A stretch of 64,000 bases of DNA from Berberis thunbergii (GCA_003290165.1 QNQO01000606.1:434001-498000), one strand, 5' to 3'; positions 31,001 to 37,528 are shown, numbered from the stretch's first letter. Notes: generated by a model from the sequence alone, not told the origin. Made by a program: numbers and translations.

Positions 31001-32601
31001 AATAAATGCAAAAAATATAAATCCATTCTTGAAATGAATTCACAACAACACTAAATTATTCAATAATTTTGAAAGACATTCCATGTTCAATATTACAGAA
31101 CTCAACAACCTTTAAGTACGAAAACTCAGAAATGCACAACATAATATGCATGAAGAGGGCTGTAATAGATAACTCATACAATTTTGTAGTTTCTATCTAA
31201 TTTGTATACGGAAATTGGAGTACTGTTATTAAATACATCCAAGGAGTCTACTTTTATCCTATAACATGCTTAGTTTGTTGAACTAGAAAAACTGGCTTCG
31301 TATGTTTGTCTAGAACATGTCATATTCTACCTGAATAGAAAATAAATACTTTTCTTTTGTTACAATACAAGTTGATGCTCTCTTCCCCAAAAACAAACCT
31401 CCTCATCATTTAGTTTGAGCTCAATCATACCTATCACAAGAGAGATTCATAATGGCAGAAGGACAGAGACTCTAACTAACATTTTAAATTTTGCACTACA
31501 TCCAACATCATTCTTTACATAAACTGTCCATTAAAACCTACCAACCAATGGTCCTATACAGTTCTTCAAAATAGCTTATTAATTTCAATCTCCTACTCCT
31601 ATCTTTTATAATCATTAATACAGTTCTTTAAAATCGTATCATAAGCCCAGTTGTCCATCACTCAAAACTTCAAATCCAACACCATGGACCTGTCGTTAAT
31701 CCACAGGTTTGCCTGAAACGGAATATAGATCGTTTATTGTATCTCAATATGTAGTAGTGAGTTGTGAACATGATTCAATTGAGAACAAAGTTAGAAAGAG
31801 GAAATGCTCCGAATGTTTGAGCTAGAGAAAATTTAGCATGATAGCAACTAATGTAGCAGCATTGAAGAGATGGCCAAATCATGTCAATTATGGGACCTTC
31901 ATCTCCAACATCAAATGTGTAAAAATTATAAATTTTAACAAACAGAAGAAAAAAATTTCACAATAATAATAATTCTAGAGCTAAATTTATCAATAATGCA
32001 CAAAGAGAAATGACTTATGAAGAAGAGTTATTAGTAAAACTCATAAACATGAGGCATAGCAGAGAAATAAACAAATTATAGCCTGAGAAGTAATCCAATA
32101 CGAGGAGGTCACTTCATATCAACAATCACTACAATGTATCAAATAACTGAATACTAGGAAAGCAATTTGAACCTAGTTCCCTTGCATATTCAAACACAGC
32201 TAACTAACTACCAAATAGATCTTTCATATCAAATACACCATTTCAAAACTCATACCTGCAATCCACTCGATTTTCTTCCAGGCAACCCATTCTGAATATA
32301 CACGGAACGGATTATGGAGAACATTAGTGAATCGAGCAGGAAAATGAAACCCATAAACCCCAAAACCAAGCCAATCAACCTCATATGTTTGTGATAAAAA
32401 ATGTGATTTTTCCCGCCATATGACCCCTTAGTAACACCAAACAGTGAATTATCATTCTTTAGTCCATGAAGCAGTGTAGTTTTGTTCAAACATTGTTCAC
32501 CAGCATATACTTTCCTCCCTGGAGAAAAATAGCCACTCGACGAACTATACAAGTATCTCGGAGGGGATCTTGTAGTATTCGAAGATCCTCGCTTTCCCAT
32601 A
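799..32601 (-). CDS. O-fucosyltransferase family protein (plant PF10250-like), 3' end off window
   Basis: A split gene for a type II Golgi membrane glycosyltransferase-like protein expected to use GDP-fucose; the acceptor is not deducible. Coding exons in transcription order: 32256-32601 (ATG at 32600), 30859-30993, 30659-30758, 30389-30459, 13724-13812, 2635-2755, 2400-2543, 1273-1607, 799-1039. All junctions are GT-AG with matching phases and total 527 codons. Visible landmarks are an N-terminal cytosolic stretch, one membrane anchor (about residues 75-97), SANGGLNQQR (206-215), LLNATLVLP, SQFGDIYQEEYF, HLRFEIDM (403-410), CDFGGGE, and GTYIYLAGSQIYGG. These follow the order known for plant O-fucosyltransferase-like proteins. 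The family's C-terminal block after FSSQ is missing because it lies outside the window. Two giant introns (16.6 and 11.0 kb) are filled with transposons. No frameshift is seen, so the gene looks functional. Confidence 0.93.
1273..1607 (-). CDS. O-fucosyltransferase exon 8
   Basis: Codons 336-446 plus two bases. It carries the conserved core: KLRCKCNFHALKFVP, then RYLALHLRFEIDMVAYS and CDFGGGE. The HLRFE segment belongs to the GDP-fucose-binding core of this family. The donor is GTATGT at 1272-1267 and the acceptor is ATTACAG. Confidence 0.93.
1608..2399 (-). other. O-fucosyltransferase intron 7
   Basis: A 792-base intron between exons 7 and 8. It is AT-rich; no repeat or coding segment was recognised in it. 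Confidence 0.8.
2400..2543 (-). CDS. O-fucosyltransferase exon 7
   Basis: Exactly 48 codons in phase 0 (residues 288-335). It includes DSVIPKEAKPIDFVK and HGVVHFLGFGNRLGFDP, a strongly conserved family block. The acceptor is TCTGCTCAG and the donor GTCTGA. Only 91 bases of intron separate it from exon 6. Confidence 0.92.
2635..2755 (-). CDS. O-fucosyltransferase exon 6
   Basis: Completes a split serine codon, then reads QFGDIYQEEYFMNLLK and VKDLPSHLQSLDIEALGSQ (to residue 287). The acceptor is AATTTCAG and the donor GTATGT. This segment links directly to exon 5, which lies 11 kb away, showing that both belong to one gene. Confidence 0.92.
2756..3163 (-). other. Start of the 11-kb intron 5, host sequence
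   Basis: Intron sequence between exon 6 and the first hAT insertion. It contains A-rich runs around 2880-2940 and no recognisable repeat. Confidence 0.6.
3172..4541. mobile_element. hAT-type DNA transposon, non-autonomous (1.37 kb)
   Basis: Bounded by a perfect 8-bp target-site duplication, GGTTCATG (3164-3171 and 4542-4549). Terminal inverted repeats begin CAAGGATGCACCGAC on the left and CAAGGATGCACGGAC on the right (reverse complement). Both ends are rich in CGGACACGG/GACTCGGAC motifs. Inside are a GA-rich minisatellite (3410-3770) and a leader-like ATG at 3770 followed five codons later by a donor-like GTACCT. There is no transposase domain, so it is a deletion derivative. TSD length and termini place it in the hAT superfamily. 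Confidence 0.88.
3410..3770. repeat. GA-rich minisatellite with TTCGATCGATTTCGG units
   Basis: Irregular tandem repetition of GAGAGAGGGTTCGATCG and GATTTCGGTCGATTTCGAC modules inside the hAT element at 3172-4541. It explains the serine- and arginine-rich open frames seen on both strands here, which are not genes. Confidence 0.8.
4550..5061. other. Intron sequence between hAT and LTR element
   Basis: About 510 bases of intron 5 with no recognised gene or repeat boundary. The short open frame at 4705-4956 has no family resemblance. Confidence 0.5.
5062..5300 (+). repeat. Left LTR of compound element
   Basis: 239 bases from TGTAAGCGGG to TTAGAATCA, followed by the primer-binding site TGGTATCATAGCC at 5303. 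It matches the right LTR at 10842. Confidence 0.78.
6170..6283 (+). other. Exon-like open segment inside the LTR element
   Basis: An open segment with many acidic and aromatic residues (DDDVAMLADIVSHDGYVD, then PYWEYFVAQAYEQGPSQQ). It is preceded by a pyrimidine-rich acceptor-like TTTTTGTCCAAG and followed by CAG with GTTTAT. It could be a fragment of a gag-like protein or a captured host exon; I do not recognise the family. Confidence 0.3.
6490..6774 (+). repeat. Internal, diverged LTR
   Basis: Starts TGTAACGTAGG just after a purine tract (GGGGAGGATGA) and ends near TAGAATCTATCA. It is followed by TAGTAACAGAGCC, a decayed tRNA-Met primer-binding site. Contains TATAAATAGGG-like promoter sequence near 6630. 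Having a purine tract on its left and a primer site on its right, it served as both a 3' and a 5' LTR, so two related elements are joined. Confidence 0.7.
6800..7262 (+). pseudogene. Degenerate gag-like segment, copy 1
   Basis: Reads a charged coiled-coil start (AEREQDRIHREEERLKRED) interrupted by stops, then a Pro/Ser/Thr-rich stretch to 7262. A similar charged start occurs in the LTR element at 25377-27673, so both belong to one gag-only lineage. No zinc knuckle or enzymatic domain is visible. Confidence 0.5.
7271..7809. mobile_element. hAT-type MITE (539 bp)
   Basis: Perfect 8-bp TSD GTCATTCC at 7263-7270 and 7810-7817. Inverted ends read CTATGCAGTTAAAATGG on the left and CTGTGTAGTTAAAACGG on the right (reverse complement). 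Subterminal ATAACG/CGTTAT motifs are repeated. Removing it joins the Pro-rich gag-like segment across the gap. Confidence 0.85.
8190..8352 (+). pseudogene. Degenerate gag-like segment, copy 2
   Basis: A second copy of the Pro/Ser-rich segment seen at 7130-7262 (shared CTTCCGGCCC, CAACCCCCAA, CACTCCTTTCCCAACC). What follows it in copy 1 (7818-8190) follows it here after the hAT insertion (10378-10740). The interior was therefore tandemly duplicated before the hAT elements arrived. Confidence 0.6.
8975..9318 (-). mobile_element. SMART/TRIM-like miniature LTR retrotransposon, copy 1 (344 bp)
   Basis: Two 74-bp terminal direct repeats (8975-9048 and 9245-9318), TGTTATG...GTAACA, enclose about 196 bases. 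A perfect 5-bp TSD, TTATT, flanks it (8970-8974 and 9319-9323). On the minus strand the inner side of the LTR is followed by TTGGTATCAGAGCC, an initiator tRNA-Met primer-binding site. Too small to encode anything. The interior also has GGTTCGAATCCCGG, which looks like a pol III B box. Confidence 0.93.
9459..10133. mobile_element. hAT-type MITE of the GGCG-rich family (675 bp)
   Basis: Left end CAATGTAGTTAATGCG, right end (reverse complement) CATTGTGGTTAAGGC. Flanks CAGCTCCC and TAGCTCCT share six bases of an 8-bp TSD. Both ends are dense in GAGGCG/CGCCTC motifs. Same family as the element at 58576-59390, with which the AT-rich interior (GTAGTGCATCTTTTTGC region) is shared in inverted orientation. 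Confidence 0.8.
10842..11091 (+). repeat. Right LTR of compound element
   Basis: Starts TGTAACTGGGTTAATTAAG after the purine tract CCCGGGGAAGATAA and ends near TTAGAATCTA. Counterpart of 5062-5300. Confidence 0.75.
11092..13723 (-). other. Intron 5, right part, no gene recognised
   Basis: 2.6 kb of intron beside exon 5. It has a 13-base C run at 11894-11906 and a dispersed repeat at about 12000-12330 (GAAGCTTGATTGATAAAGC) that also occurs at about 61283-61550. The short open frames here resemble nothing I know. Confidence 0.5.
13724..13812 (-). CDS. O-fucosyltransferase exon 5, isolated between two giant introns
   Basis: An 89-base exon (29 codons plus two bases, from residue 218) reading VCNAVVITSLLNATLVLP and KFLYSNVWNDP. 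The acceptor is GATGCCTGCAG and the donor GTCTGG. It continues exon 4 exactly (QQRVA then VCNAV) and leads into exon 6 (a split serine, then QFGDIYQ). It lies 16.6 kb from exon 4 and 11.0 kb from exon 6. Confidence 0.92.
13813..16659 (-). other. Intron 4, left part
   Basis: Host intron plus decayed repeats. A GCGA/TCGC-rich segment at about 14676-15403 looks like a degenerate hAT-type element (possible 8-bp flanks GTGAACTA and ATGAACTC, only 6 of 8 matching). The remainder to 16660 shows no coding match. The open frames at 15407 and 16313 are unsupported. Confidence 0.4.
16660..17216 (+). promoter_or_regulatory. Pararetroviral intergenic promoter and leader region
   Basis: A non-coding stretch with a TATA-like CTATTTAAG at 16937, a CT-rich leader and an AATAAA at about 17037. 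It is placed directly before the primer-binding site, where caulimovirids carry their pregenomic promoter and polyadenylation signal. Confidence 0.5.
17218..17233 (+). other. tRNA-Met primer-binding site of the pararetrovirus
   Basis: TGATATCAGAGCCATG is one base away from the usual TGGTATCAGAGCC complement of initiator tRNA-Met. It marks the conventional start of a caulimovirid genome and precedes the movement-protein remnant by about 0.4 kb. Confidence 0.75.
17612..18109 (+). pseudogene. Pararetroviral movement-protein domain (30K superfamily) remnant
   Basis: A 165-codon open stretch with the caulimovirid movement-protein pattern: YIHIGLIQVGIKALTRTGLD, then LRDCQHNRFHDSLLG, then a Pro-Asn-Phe segment. 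This class of protein opens plasmodesmata for virus spread. The reading frame is interrupted on both sides: a stop at 18107 cuts it while similar sequence continues beyond, and the upstream part is out of frame. It is non-functional as it stands. Confidence 0.78.
18593..19288 (+). pseudogene. Pararetroviral polyprotein linker fragments
   Basis: Two open pieces (18593-18967 and 19058-19288) separated by stops, lying between the movement-protein and capsid parts. They are rich in Ser, Asp and Gln with no diagnostic motif and are assigned by position only. Confidence 0.5.
19394..20300 (+). pseudogene. Pararetroviral capsid region with broken zinc knuckle
   Basis: A 236-codon open stretch (19394-20104) holding a coat-like region with GQLKGWWDNYL and Lys-rich C-terminal sequence. 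It is followed at about 20210-20262 by a CCHC zinc-knuckle signature (CFKCGK, then GHYAKNC in another frame). A one-base shift lies inside the knuckle and splits it between two frames. The same arrangement (WWDNYL core, then a knuckle) is typical of caulimovirid capsid proteins that bind the pregenomic RNA. Confidence 0.72.
20748..21032 (+). pseudogene. Pararetroviral aspartic protease remnant
   Basis: A 94-codon open piece. The active-site loop reads VDLGADLSCI, so the usual Asp-Thr/Ser-Gly-Ala motif has Leu in place of Thr/Ser and the enzyme would be inactive. It lies between capsid and reverse transcriptase, as expected. Confidence 0.65.
21432..22730 (+). pseudogene. Pararetroviral reverse transcriptase and RNase H remnant
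   Basis: A 321-codon open stretch carries RT landmarks in order: SPWSCSVFYVRK, SKFDVKSVFWQIQI, PFGHYEWTVMSFGLKNAP, and FSIVYID. The polymerase box should have two adjacent Asp after Tyr-Ile, but here a codon is missing and only one Asp remains, so it is catalytically dead. RNase H begins at VEMDAS, then a stop at 22396, and continues with GYGGIL and later broken pieces to about 22730. No integrase follows. Confidence 0.85.
22733..23404 (+). pseudogene. Pararetroviral second ORF, first copy of N-terminal part
   Basis: 223 codons from MSSQSSSSSRPPPPPKPQ. The start context is the same in both units. It has no known domain; such an ORF of unknown function follows the polyprotein in florendovirus-like genomes. 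It ends at a stop at the junction with the second unit, so it is truncated relative to the downstream continuation. Confidence 0.65.
23458..24134 (+). pseudogene. Pararetroviral second ORF, second copy of N-terminal part (frameshifted)
   Basis: ATG at 23458 repeats the Ser/Pro-rich start. A small indel shifts the frame about 20 codons in, and the original frame resumes as an open stretch at 23574-24134. It differs from copy 1 at only a few positions. Confidence 0.65.
24165..25215 (+). pseudogene. Pararetroviral second ORF, C-terminal part
   Basis: Continues from the second unit through several frames (24165-24467, 24461-24730, then broken pieces to about 25215). It includes an acidic stretch (AEDSDEDD) and a late Lys-rich segment. 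It is broken by stops and is assigned by position next to the duplicated N-terminal part. Confidence 0.5.
25377..25622 (+). repeat. 5' LTR of gag-only element
   Basis: 246 bases, TG to CA, with a CTATAAATAAGGG promoter-like site near 25510. Confidence 0.85.
25800..27430 (+). pseudogene. Decayed Ty3/gypsy-type gag
   Basis: Begins as an open stretch with REREQDKCHMDEELAQQQ (from 25822), passes through a Pro-rich region, then reads a gag core near 26640-27060 over several stops (KFDVPVYDG, NHWWQKDYARR, TWDDLCDLMHS). The Trp-Trp and TWDDL motifs are typical of retrotransposon gag. Multiple stops make it non-coding today. Confidence 0.6.
27432..27673 (+). repeat. 3' LTR of gag-only element
   Basis: 242 bases. 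Counterpart of 25377-25622, preceded by a purine tract. Confidence 0.85.
28100..28245 (-). pseudogene. Ty3/gypsy reverse-transcriptase fragment
   Basis: On the minus strand a broken frame reads pieces resembling the RT core, ending in MPFSLTNAPTVFFTL, close to the MPFGLTNAP box of gypsy RT. Only about 50 codons are recognisable, with stops and frame changes. The open frame 27976-28170 continues past it as noise. Confidence 0.45.
28265..28282 (+). repeat. Run of 18 G
   Basis: An uninterrupted poly-G tract in intron 4, unusual in this AT-rich sequence. Length may be uncertain because of sequencing error. Confidence 0.9.
28300..29170 (-). other. Intron 4 sequence without recognised feature
   Basis: About 870 bases of AT-rich intron; 28860-29090 is particularly AT-rich. 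No gene or bounded repeat was found. Confidence 0.5.
29179..29508. mobile_element. hAT-type MITE (330 bp)
   Basis: Perfect 8-bp TSD ATTAGAGT (29171-29178 and 29509-29516). The left end is TAGGGCTATAAAAAAACTC and the right end (reverse complement) AGGTTTGTTCTTAAAAGC; inverted similarity is limited. Inner sequence repeats GGTTCGGTTTG and TTCGATTTTCAG motifs. Confidence 0.7.
29517..30388 (-). other. Intron 4, right part next to exon 4
   Basis: About 870 bases preceding the 16.6-kb intron's 5' splice site at 30388. An open frame on the minus strand (29886-30152) has no family resemblance and is not called a gene. Confidence 0.5.
30389..30459 (-). CDS. O-fucosyltransferase exon 4
   Basis: 71 bases. 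With the last base of exon 3 it reads ERPPQTTGFILVSANGG and LNQQRVA. The SANGGLNQQR motif opens the catalytic domain of this family. The acceptor is TCAATTGCAG and the donor GTAAGT. Confidence 0.93.
30659..30758 (-). CDS. O-fucosyltransferase exon 3
   Basis: 100 bases (residues 161-193 plus one base), with WEEPHKKASAWKPCAD, a stem segment before the catalytic domain that resembles the family's conserved W-P-C stretch. The acceptor is TGCAATAG and the donor GTAAGT. Confidence 0.9.
30859..30993 (-). CDS. O-fucosyltransferase exon 2, with internal 15-residue repeat
   Basis: 135 bases, 45 codons in phase 0. The first two thirds are two tandem 45-base units: DEGSGYVSEQMTSLK then DEGNDYVNEQKTPVI. 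The exon lies in the lumenal stem between membrane anchor and catalytic domain, where length variation is tolerated. The acceptor is TATTCCTGAAG and the donor GTTTGT. Confidence 0.85.
30994..32255 (-). other. O-fucosyltransferase intron 1
   Basis: A 1262-base intron starting GTATGA at 32255. AT-rich, no recognised repeat or exon. Confidence 0.75.
32256..32601 (-). CDS. O-fucosyltransferase exon 1 (start codon, membrane anchor)
   Basis: Residues 1-115 from ATG at 32600. The start reads MGKRGSSNTTRSPPRYLYSS; a basic Ser-rich cytosolic part is followed by one hydrophobic helix (LIGLVLGFMGFIFLLDSLMF, about 75-97), as expected of a Golgi type II protein. A 3' splice site (GGGTTTTCAG) lies one base before the ATG, so a leader exon is joined here. 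The donor is GTATGA. Confidence 0.88.
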
Positions 32602-32957
32602 CTGAAAACCCTTTTCCAGTATACCCCTATATATACATTCGCCTACATATTCCTTCACAAAAATTCTTCTAATCCTCAATCCCTAACTACTTAAAACAAG
32701 CAAGAAAAACACAAGTTTCCCACAAATTTTGCTCTGACTATTGAAAAGAAAGAAAACCCATTTTGGGGTCTTCAATCTATGAACAAAAAATGAAGTTTTG
32801 AGGCATAGATTGGTGACATGAGTTTAAAAAAACAAGAAGATTAAAGAAACATAAAGGGGGTGAATTGAAAGAGAAGCTAGTTGAATTTGGTGATAGAAAG
32901 AAGAGTGAAATGAAAGCGAAATTGGAAGCGAATGAATAAAGAATAGAGAATGCTGAC

Positions 32958-33230
32958 CTTTCGAAAGCGTCTGAGCAACTACTTCCCACCAAACGGATGC
33001 GGATGGATTCCACGTTGTGTTGTATTTGATCTTCTTTATTGTTTGCTTGCTTGAAACGTAAGAGTGAAGGAGATGGAGAAAGACTGGAAATAGAAACCGC
33101 CATGCCATGAGAGAGACGAGAAAGAAAAGGAGATGCCACTCTCTTCTCTTCTCTGCTGTAAGTAACAACACAACACTGCACTTGGAGACGAAGCAAAGGA
33201 GGAGGAGGGAAGATAATGCTGGGCGTTGGC
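32958..33230 (-). other. Leader exon of the O-fucosyltransferase gene, possibly coding
   Basis: A donor GAAAG/GTCAGC at 32958/32957 pairs with the acceptor at 32602. The frame starting at ATG 33103 (MAVSISSLSPSPSLLRFK) is open to the donor, and the join (AG plus T) puts it exactly in frame with MGKRG of exon 1. The transcript could therefore encode about 49 extra N-terminal residues, or this is a leader with an in-frame upstream start. The right boundary (transcription start) is a guess. No clear TATA box is seen. Confidence 0.5.
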
Positions 33231-33382
33231 TTTGGTGAACTAGCCTTGATTCAGCACCCCCTCCAACTACTTCGGTTTAGCCAATTGACACACAAAATGC
33301 CTCGAATCACGCGGCAGCAGCAACACTGCTCAAGGCTCACCAACACGAGATACGCACCCGGCAACATAACCATTATTATTTT

Positions 33383-34426
33383 GGCAGTGACTATCTAACA
33401 CCACAGATTCTATTGACTCACACCACCATTCCACTTTTCTTTCCCACACGACAAAAAAAAAACACTCCAACTCAAATACTTTTCTTCTCTTTTCTTCCTC
33501 CCTCTCGGCTCATCTCTTCTCCATTAAGCATTACCATCCCACTGCTGACGGCACCACTACCACACCACGCCCTATCATCGTTGGCTACCTCGCCATCGCC
33601 TCCTTTTTTTTTCCTCTCTTCTTCTTCTTCTTATTTTTCTTCTTTTTCTTCTCTTCTCTTATTTGTTTTTTCCCCATCGCCCATGCCCCATCACTGTCGG
33701 CCACCCTCCACTACCTCGTTCTTCTCTTCCTCATTTTTTTATTCTCCTCTCTTCCTCATTTTCTTCTTTTTTTTATCTTCTCTTCATTGTTTTTTCCTTC
33801 CTCGTCGCCCTCACAGGGGAATCTGCAAGGATGGGAACATGCAACAAATCAACAAAACCTAAGGTGATATCTCTTTCTCCTACTAGTTTACCTACTACAG
33901 TACCCTCGACACTGTGGTTCGTAGCCACGTGCTCTAATCCTCTGAACTACAGGCCCATACTCCTTTTCACTTTCCCAAAAGCAAGGATGTTAAATGGGCA
34001 TGATCCGACATGAGAGATCTCTGATTTGTTTCTTGTGAGGGATGGGCATTTCTTAGAACGTCTATAAAACATTGTTTCGGTGCGGGCTATGAGAGCGGTA
34101 CCAAATCGAGGCCCTGTGTGTAAAACCTTGACAGAATAAAAGTCACCACTATCATAGAAAGGGGCGTGGGCAATGGGAAAAAATGGAGAAGAAGAATAAA
34201 AAGAAGTGGAAGAGATGAGAAAATGAGGAGGAGGTGGGGTGGCTTGCAGTGGTGGGGTTGGCGTGGTGGTTGTGTTTTCTGCTGTGGGACTGGTGATGCT
34301 TGATAGATAAAAGATGGACAGAGAGAGGGGAGAGGAAAATAGGAGAATAATAGTGCTTGAGTTATAGTGTTTTATTTATTTGGTGGTGTGGGACAGTGGA
34401 ACCTGTGGTGTTAGATAGTTGTTGCC
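33383..34426. mobile_element. MULE-like (Mutator) non-autonomous element (1.04 kb)
   Basis: A perfect 9-bp TSD, TATTATTTT (33374-33382 and 34427-34435), encloses inverted ends GGCAGTGACTATCTAACACC and GGCAACAACTATCTAACACC (reverse complement); similarity continues for some 45 bases. A 9-bp TSD is the Mutator signature. The interior is CT-rich on the left and GA-rich on the right, giving Phe/Ser-rich false open frames. It sits about 150 bases upstream of the presumed start of the O-fucosyltransferase gene. Confidence 0.88.
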
Positions 34427-34435
34427 TATTATTTT

Positions 34436-35134
34436 AGGGTTTTTTTTTCACCCCATGTTGTAGCAAAATATACTGTATGTTTGAGTTTGTGTTTTCTAAA
34501 ATCACCCCCAACCCACACCCCAAACTAAATTAAAGATTTCTATTTTCATTGACCTAAGTCATACCCTCAACTAAAACCAAAAGCCAACTCAACAACTTAC
34601 GGGTGAAAACCTAAAAGTTTCTCACAACCCCCTCCTCATGGCACCATCCTCCATCTCCAACTATTTAGGATTATACATCCTTTTTCTTTCTTCCATCTCC
34701 AACATTTTCTACTTCTTCTCCCTCTTCCATCTCCAATGACTCGGGTTGTTCATTTTGGGCATCAAAAAATGACTAGATTTAGTCTTTTCGACAATCTCAA
34801 ATTGACTTAGTTGAGTCATTTCTATCAAAATATACTGGTGTTAGCCATTTCGACGGTAAAAAAAAGCACAGGGTTAGTCATTTCAACAAGACAGTGATTT
34901 TTCACAAACAAACATAATATATGGTACAAGCATATCAATCGCAAACCAAATAAAAAATAATTACAAATATCACAAGAGAGCCACAGAGAAGGTAGGGAAG
35001 AATACTAGTAAAAATGAAACACAACAAAAGAGGGTGAAGCATAGTCATAGGGTTGCCCACGTTCGTAATTTGATTTGTTGGGATTTTTGTTTGTTAGAGA
35101 GTTTTTAGTTACTAGAGTTAATTTGGGTGTTTTT

Positions 35135-35172
<38 letters not shown>

Positions 35173-35911
35173 CCCTAAAACATGATAGAAATAACTTTAT
35201 TTTTTTGGCGATTCTAGTAAATCATGCGGTGAAAAAAAAAAAAGAACACCCTTGTTTTAATACATTAATTGATGGAATGAAAAAACAAAAATATTTTGAG
35301 CTTTAATTTATTATATATTAAATATTTTTTAGAACAAAAATGACTACTACTGTTAAAACATAAAATAAACTCAATGGATACCTCAAGTTATTGAACTTCA
35401 ATTTTGAATTGACTTACAAAAGACCGATTTAGATGGGTCCTATTTAGAGTTAATTATCAATATTTTATTTCAGTGCTTAAAAATTGTGATTTGATAATGG
35501 TGGAAATCGTTGGTTTGGCAAATGGGCGTGGTCTGGTGCATTGAATTCAACAATCACTTCCCCTATCTTTTCATTCTCCTTCTAAGTAAGGCATTGATTC
35601 TTTTCTAAGAGAGGTGTAGAAAAGCTCTTAAGCATAATATGTGAAGTTGGTGGGGGAGACAATTAAAGTTATTCCACTCAAGATGGATGAACTGTAAGAA
35701 TAATAGTTGGATTTCAAGACTAAGCATCAAACTGAGGCAAGTAAAACCATTTCAGAAGCCTTGCATGGGTCTTAATTTGTTCAAAGAACTCAGAAAAGTA
35801 AAAAATATTTGTGTGTAGAAGTAATGTGTGTAACTAGTGTGTCAATTAAAATATTTGTGTGTTGTAATATTGTTAGGGTTTCATCCCTCCCTGGATGCCA
35901 ATTATATATTT
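34436..35911. other. Intergenic, AT-rich
   Basis: No gene found. Holds an (AAT)n microsatellite at about 35136-35170 and poorly conserved repeat debris. Confidence 0.6.
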
Positions 35912-35919
35912 CTTAGAAT

Positions 35920-36537
35920 TAGGGGTGGGTATCCCATCCCGCGATTCCGAACTCATCCTGATCCCGTCCTGTCCTGATTTTTTTGGGTCCTTTTGAGATT
36001 GATCAAACTCATCCCGATCCTGTTCCGATCTAGAGTGGGATGGAGATTTTCAATCCCGCTATCCCATCCCATCCCGAATTTATTTATTTAATATTTATTA
36101 TTATTAATTTTAATCAAAATACTCTTTTAAATTAAAGTTTAGGATGTGCTGAAATTAAATCAATGTAAGATGAAATTCTATATGAAATCTAAATGAATTG
36201 AATCAATAATTCTAAATGAAATTTAATATTTATTTGTCTTCCAAAAAAGTTTAATATTATTTATTTATATTTATTATTATTTATGATTTAAGTTATATAT
36301 ATATATATATATGACATTATTTGTGTGTGAGTAATGTGAGATAAAACTCTTTTCATTATTTTTTATTGGAGGACTATTTAGTACGTGCTCATCCCGTCTC
36401 ATCCCATCCCGTTCTGATCCCGTTTGAGATGGGACGAGGTTGGGATGAGGTCTATCCCATCCCATCCCGATCCCGAATGAACGGGATGGGATAGGGATGA
36501 GTCTATTTTGTCCCATCCCGTCCCGTGCCCACCCCTA
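35920..36537. mobile_element. hAT-type MITE with clustered CCCATCCC motifs (618 bp)
   Basis: A perfect 8-bp TSD CTTAGAAT (35912-35919 and 36538-36545) and ends TAGGGGTGGG / CCCACCCCTA. Both subterminal regions are filled with TCCCATCCC and TCCCGATCC-like motifs (and complements), the type of short repeats that hAT transposase binds. The centre is AT-rich with a (TA)n run near 36293-36312. Confidence 0.93.
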
Positions 36538-36545
36538 CTTAGAAT

Positions 36546-37111
36546 ATATTTGTTATCGAAACAATAGCTTAACATTTTATGTGTTGTCGTTTCCTAGCTA
36601 CATGCCCTCCTTCATTATAGTCATGAATGGTACATGAATTTTCATAACCACACTTTACGAAAAAGTGGTCCTCGTAGAGACGACTTGTAACCTTATATAG
36701 ACATCTTCATGCATCACCAATGGTTGAGATTTAGTTGGTCCAGTCTCATTAGCAAAAGTCAACCATGTCGATCCCTTTTTCAACCTATGAGACTTTTTTT
36801 AAGCTTTTTTATGATCTACAACCTACTATCTAAAGATACCTAAAATCCAAAATTATTGAAAATAAAATAAAACATGGATAAAAAGGACGAAGTGCAACCT
36901 CTTTATTGTGTTGGAATTGTGAAAGTGGAGTTTCAACTGTAATGGACGATGGTTGTGGAGTAGGCATCGTCAGTTGTCCCTGAAAATTAAACAAAAAAGT
37001 AAACTATCAAACAACCCAAAAATCAAATTAATCACCAATAAGAACGTATCAAAATTTCATAATAAAAAATATAATGTTTGTCGCATAATATATAGGCATA
37101 ACCACCAAAGA

Positions 37112-37142
<31 letters not shown>

Positions 37143-37163
37143 ATAATGAAATAAAAATTTGTA
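36546..37163. other. Intergenic, no gene
   Basis: AT-rich, with a (TA)n microsatellite at about 37112-37135. The Lys-rich open frame at 36953-37183 is low-complexity sequence. Confidence 0.6.
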
Positions 37164-37171
37164 TAAGAATT

Positions 37172-37528
37172 GAGGTTATTTAGCTTTTACCCCTAGTATT
37201 ACACTAATATAGGGTTTAGACTCCATTTTCATAAATTTGTAAACAAAAACCATCTTGCCTTTTTATGAAATTTGATGTTCCCTCCTTAAACCTATACAAA
37301 CTAGATATACCCACTCAAATTAACTCGATAGCCAAGCAAATTGCATTATGGGATACATCTAAATTTCATAGGTTTGAGGAGGGAATATCAAATATTCCAA
37401 TGATAAAAAAAAAGGGCAAAATGAACATTTAAAATTTTGAAATTTTGGGGTCTAAGTAAAGCTTGGATAAGTTTGGGATTTAAAAGCTAAACTGATCGTA
37501 ATGTTGGGAGGCAAAAATTAAATAACCC
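37172..37528. mobile_element. hAT-type MITE (357 bp)
   Basis: A perfect 8-bp TSD TAAGAATT (37164-37171 and 37529-37536). Inverted ends GAGGTTATTTAGCTTTTACC and GGGTTATTTAATTTTTGCC. AT-rich interior. Confidence 0.85.

Noticed and set aside
33413..34013. Open frames rich in Ser, Phe and Pro
   Set aside because: They fall within the CT-rich interior of the MULE at 33383-34426 and are low-complexity, overlapping in several frames.
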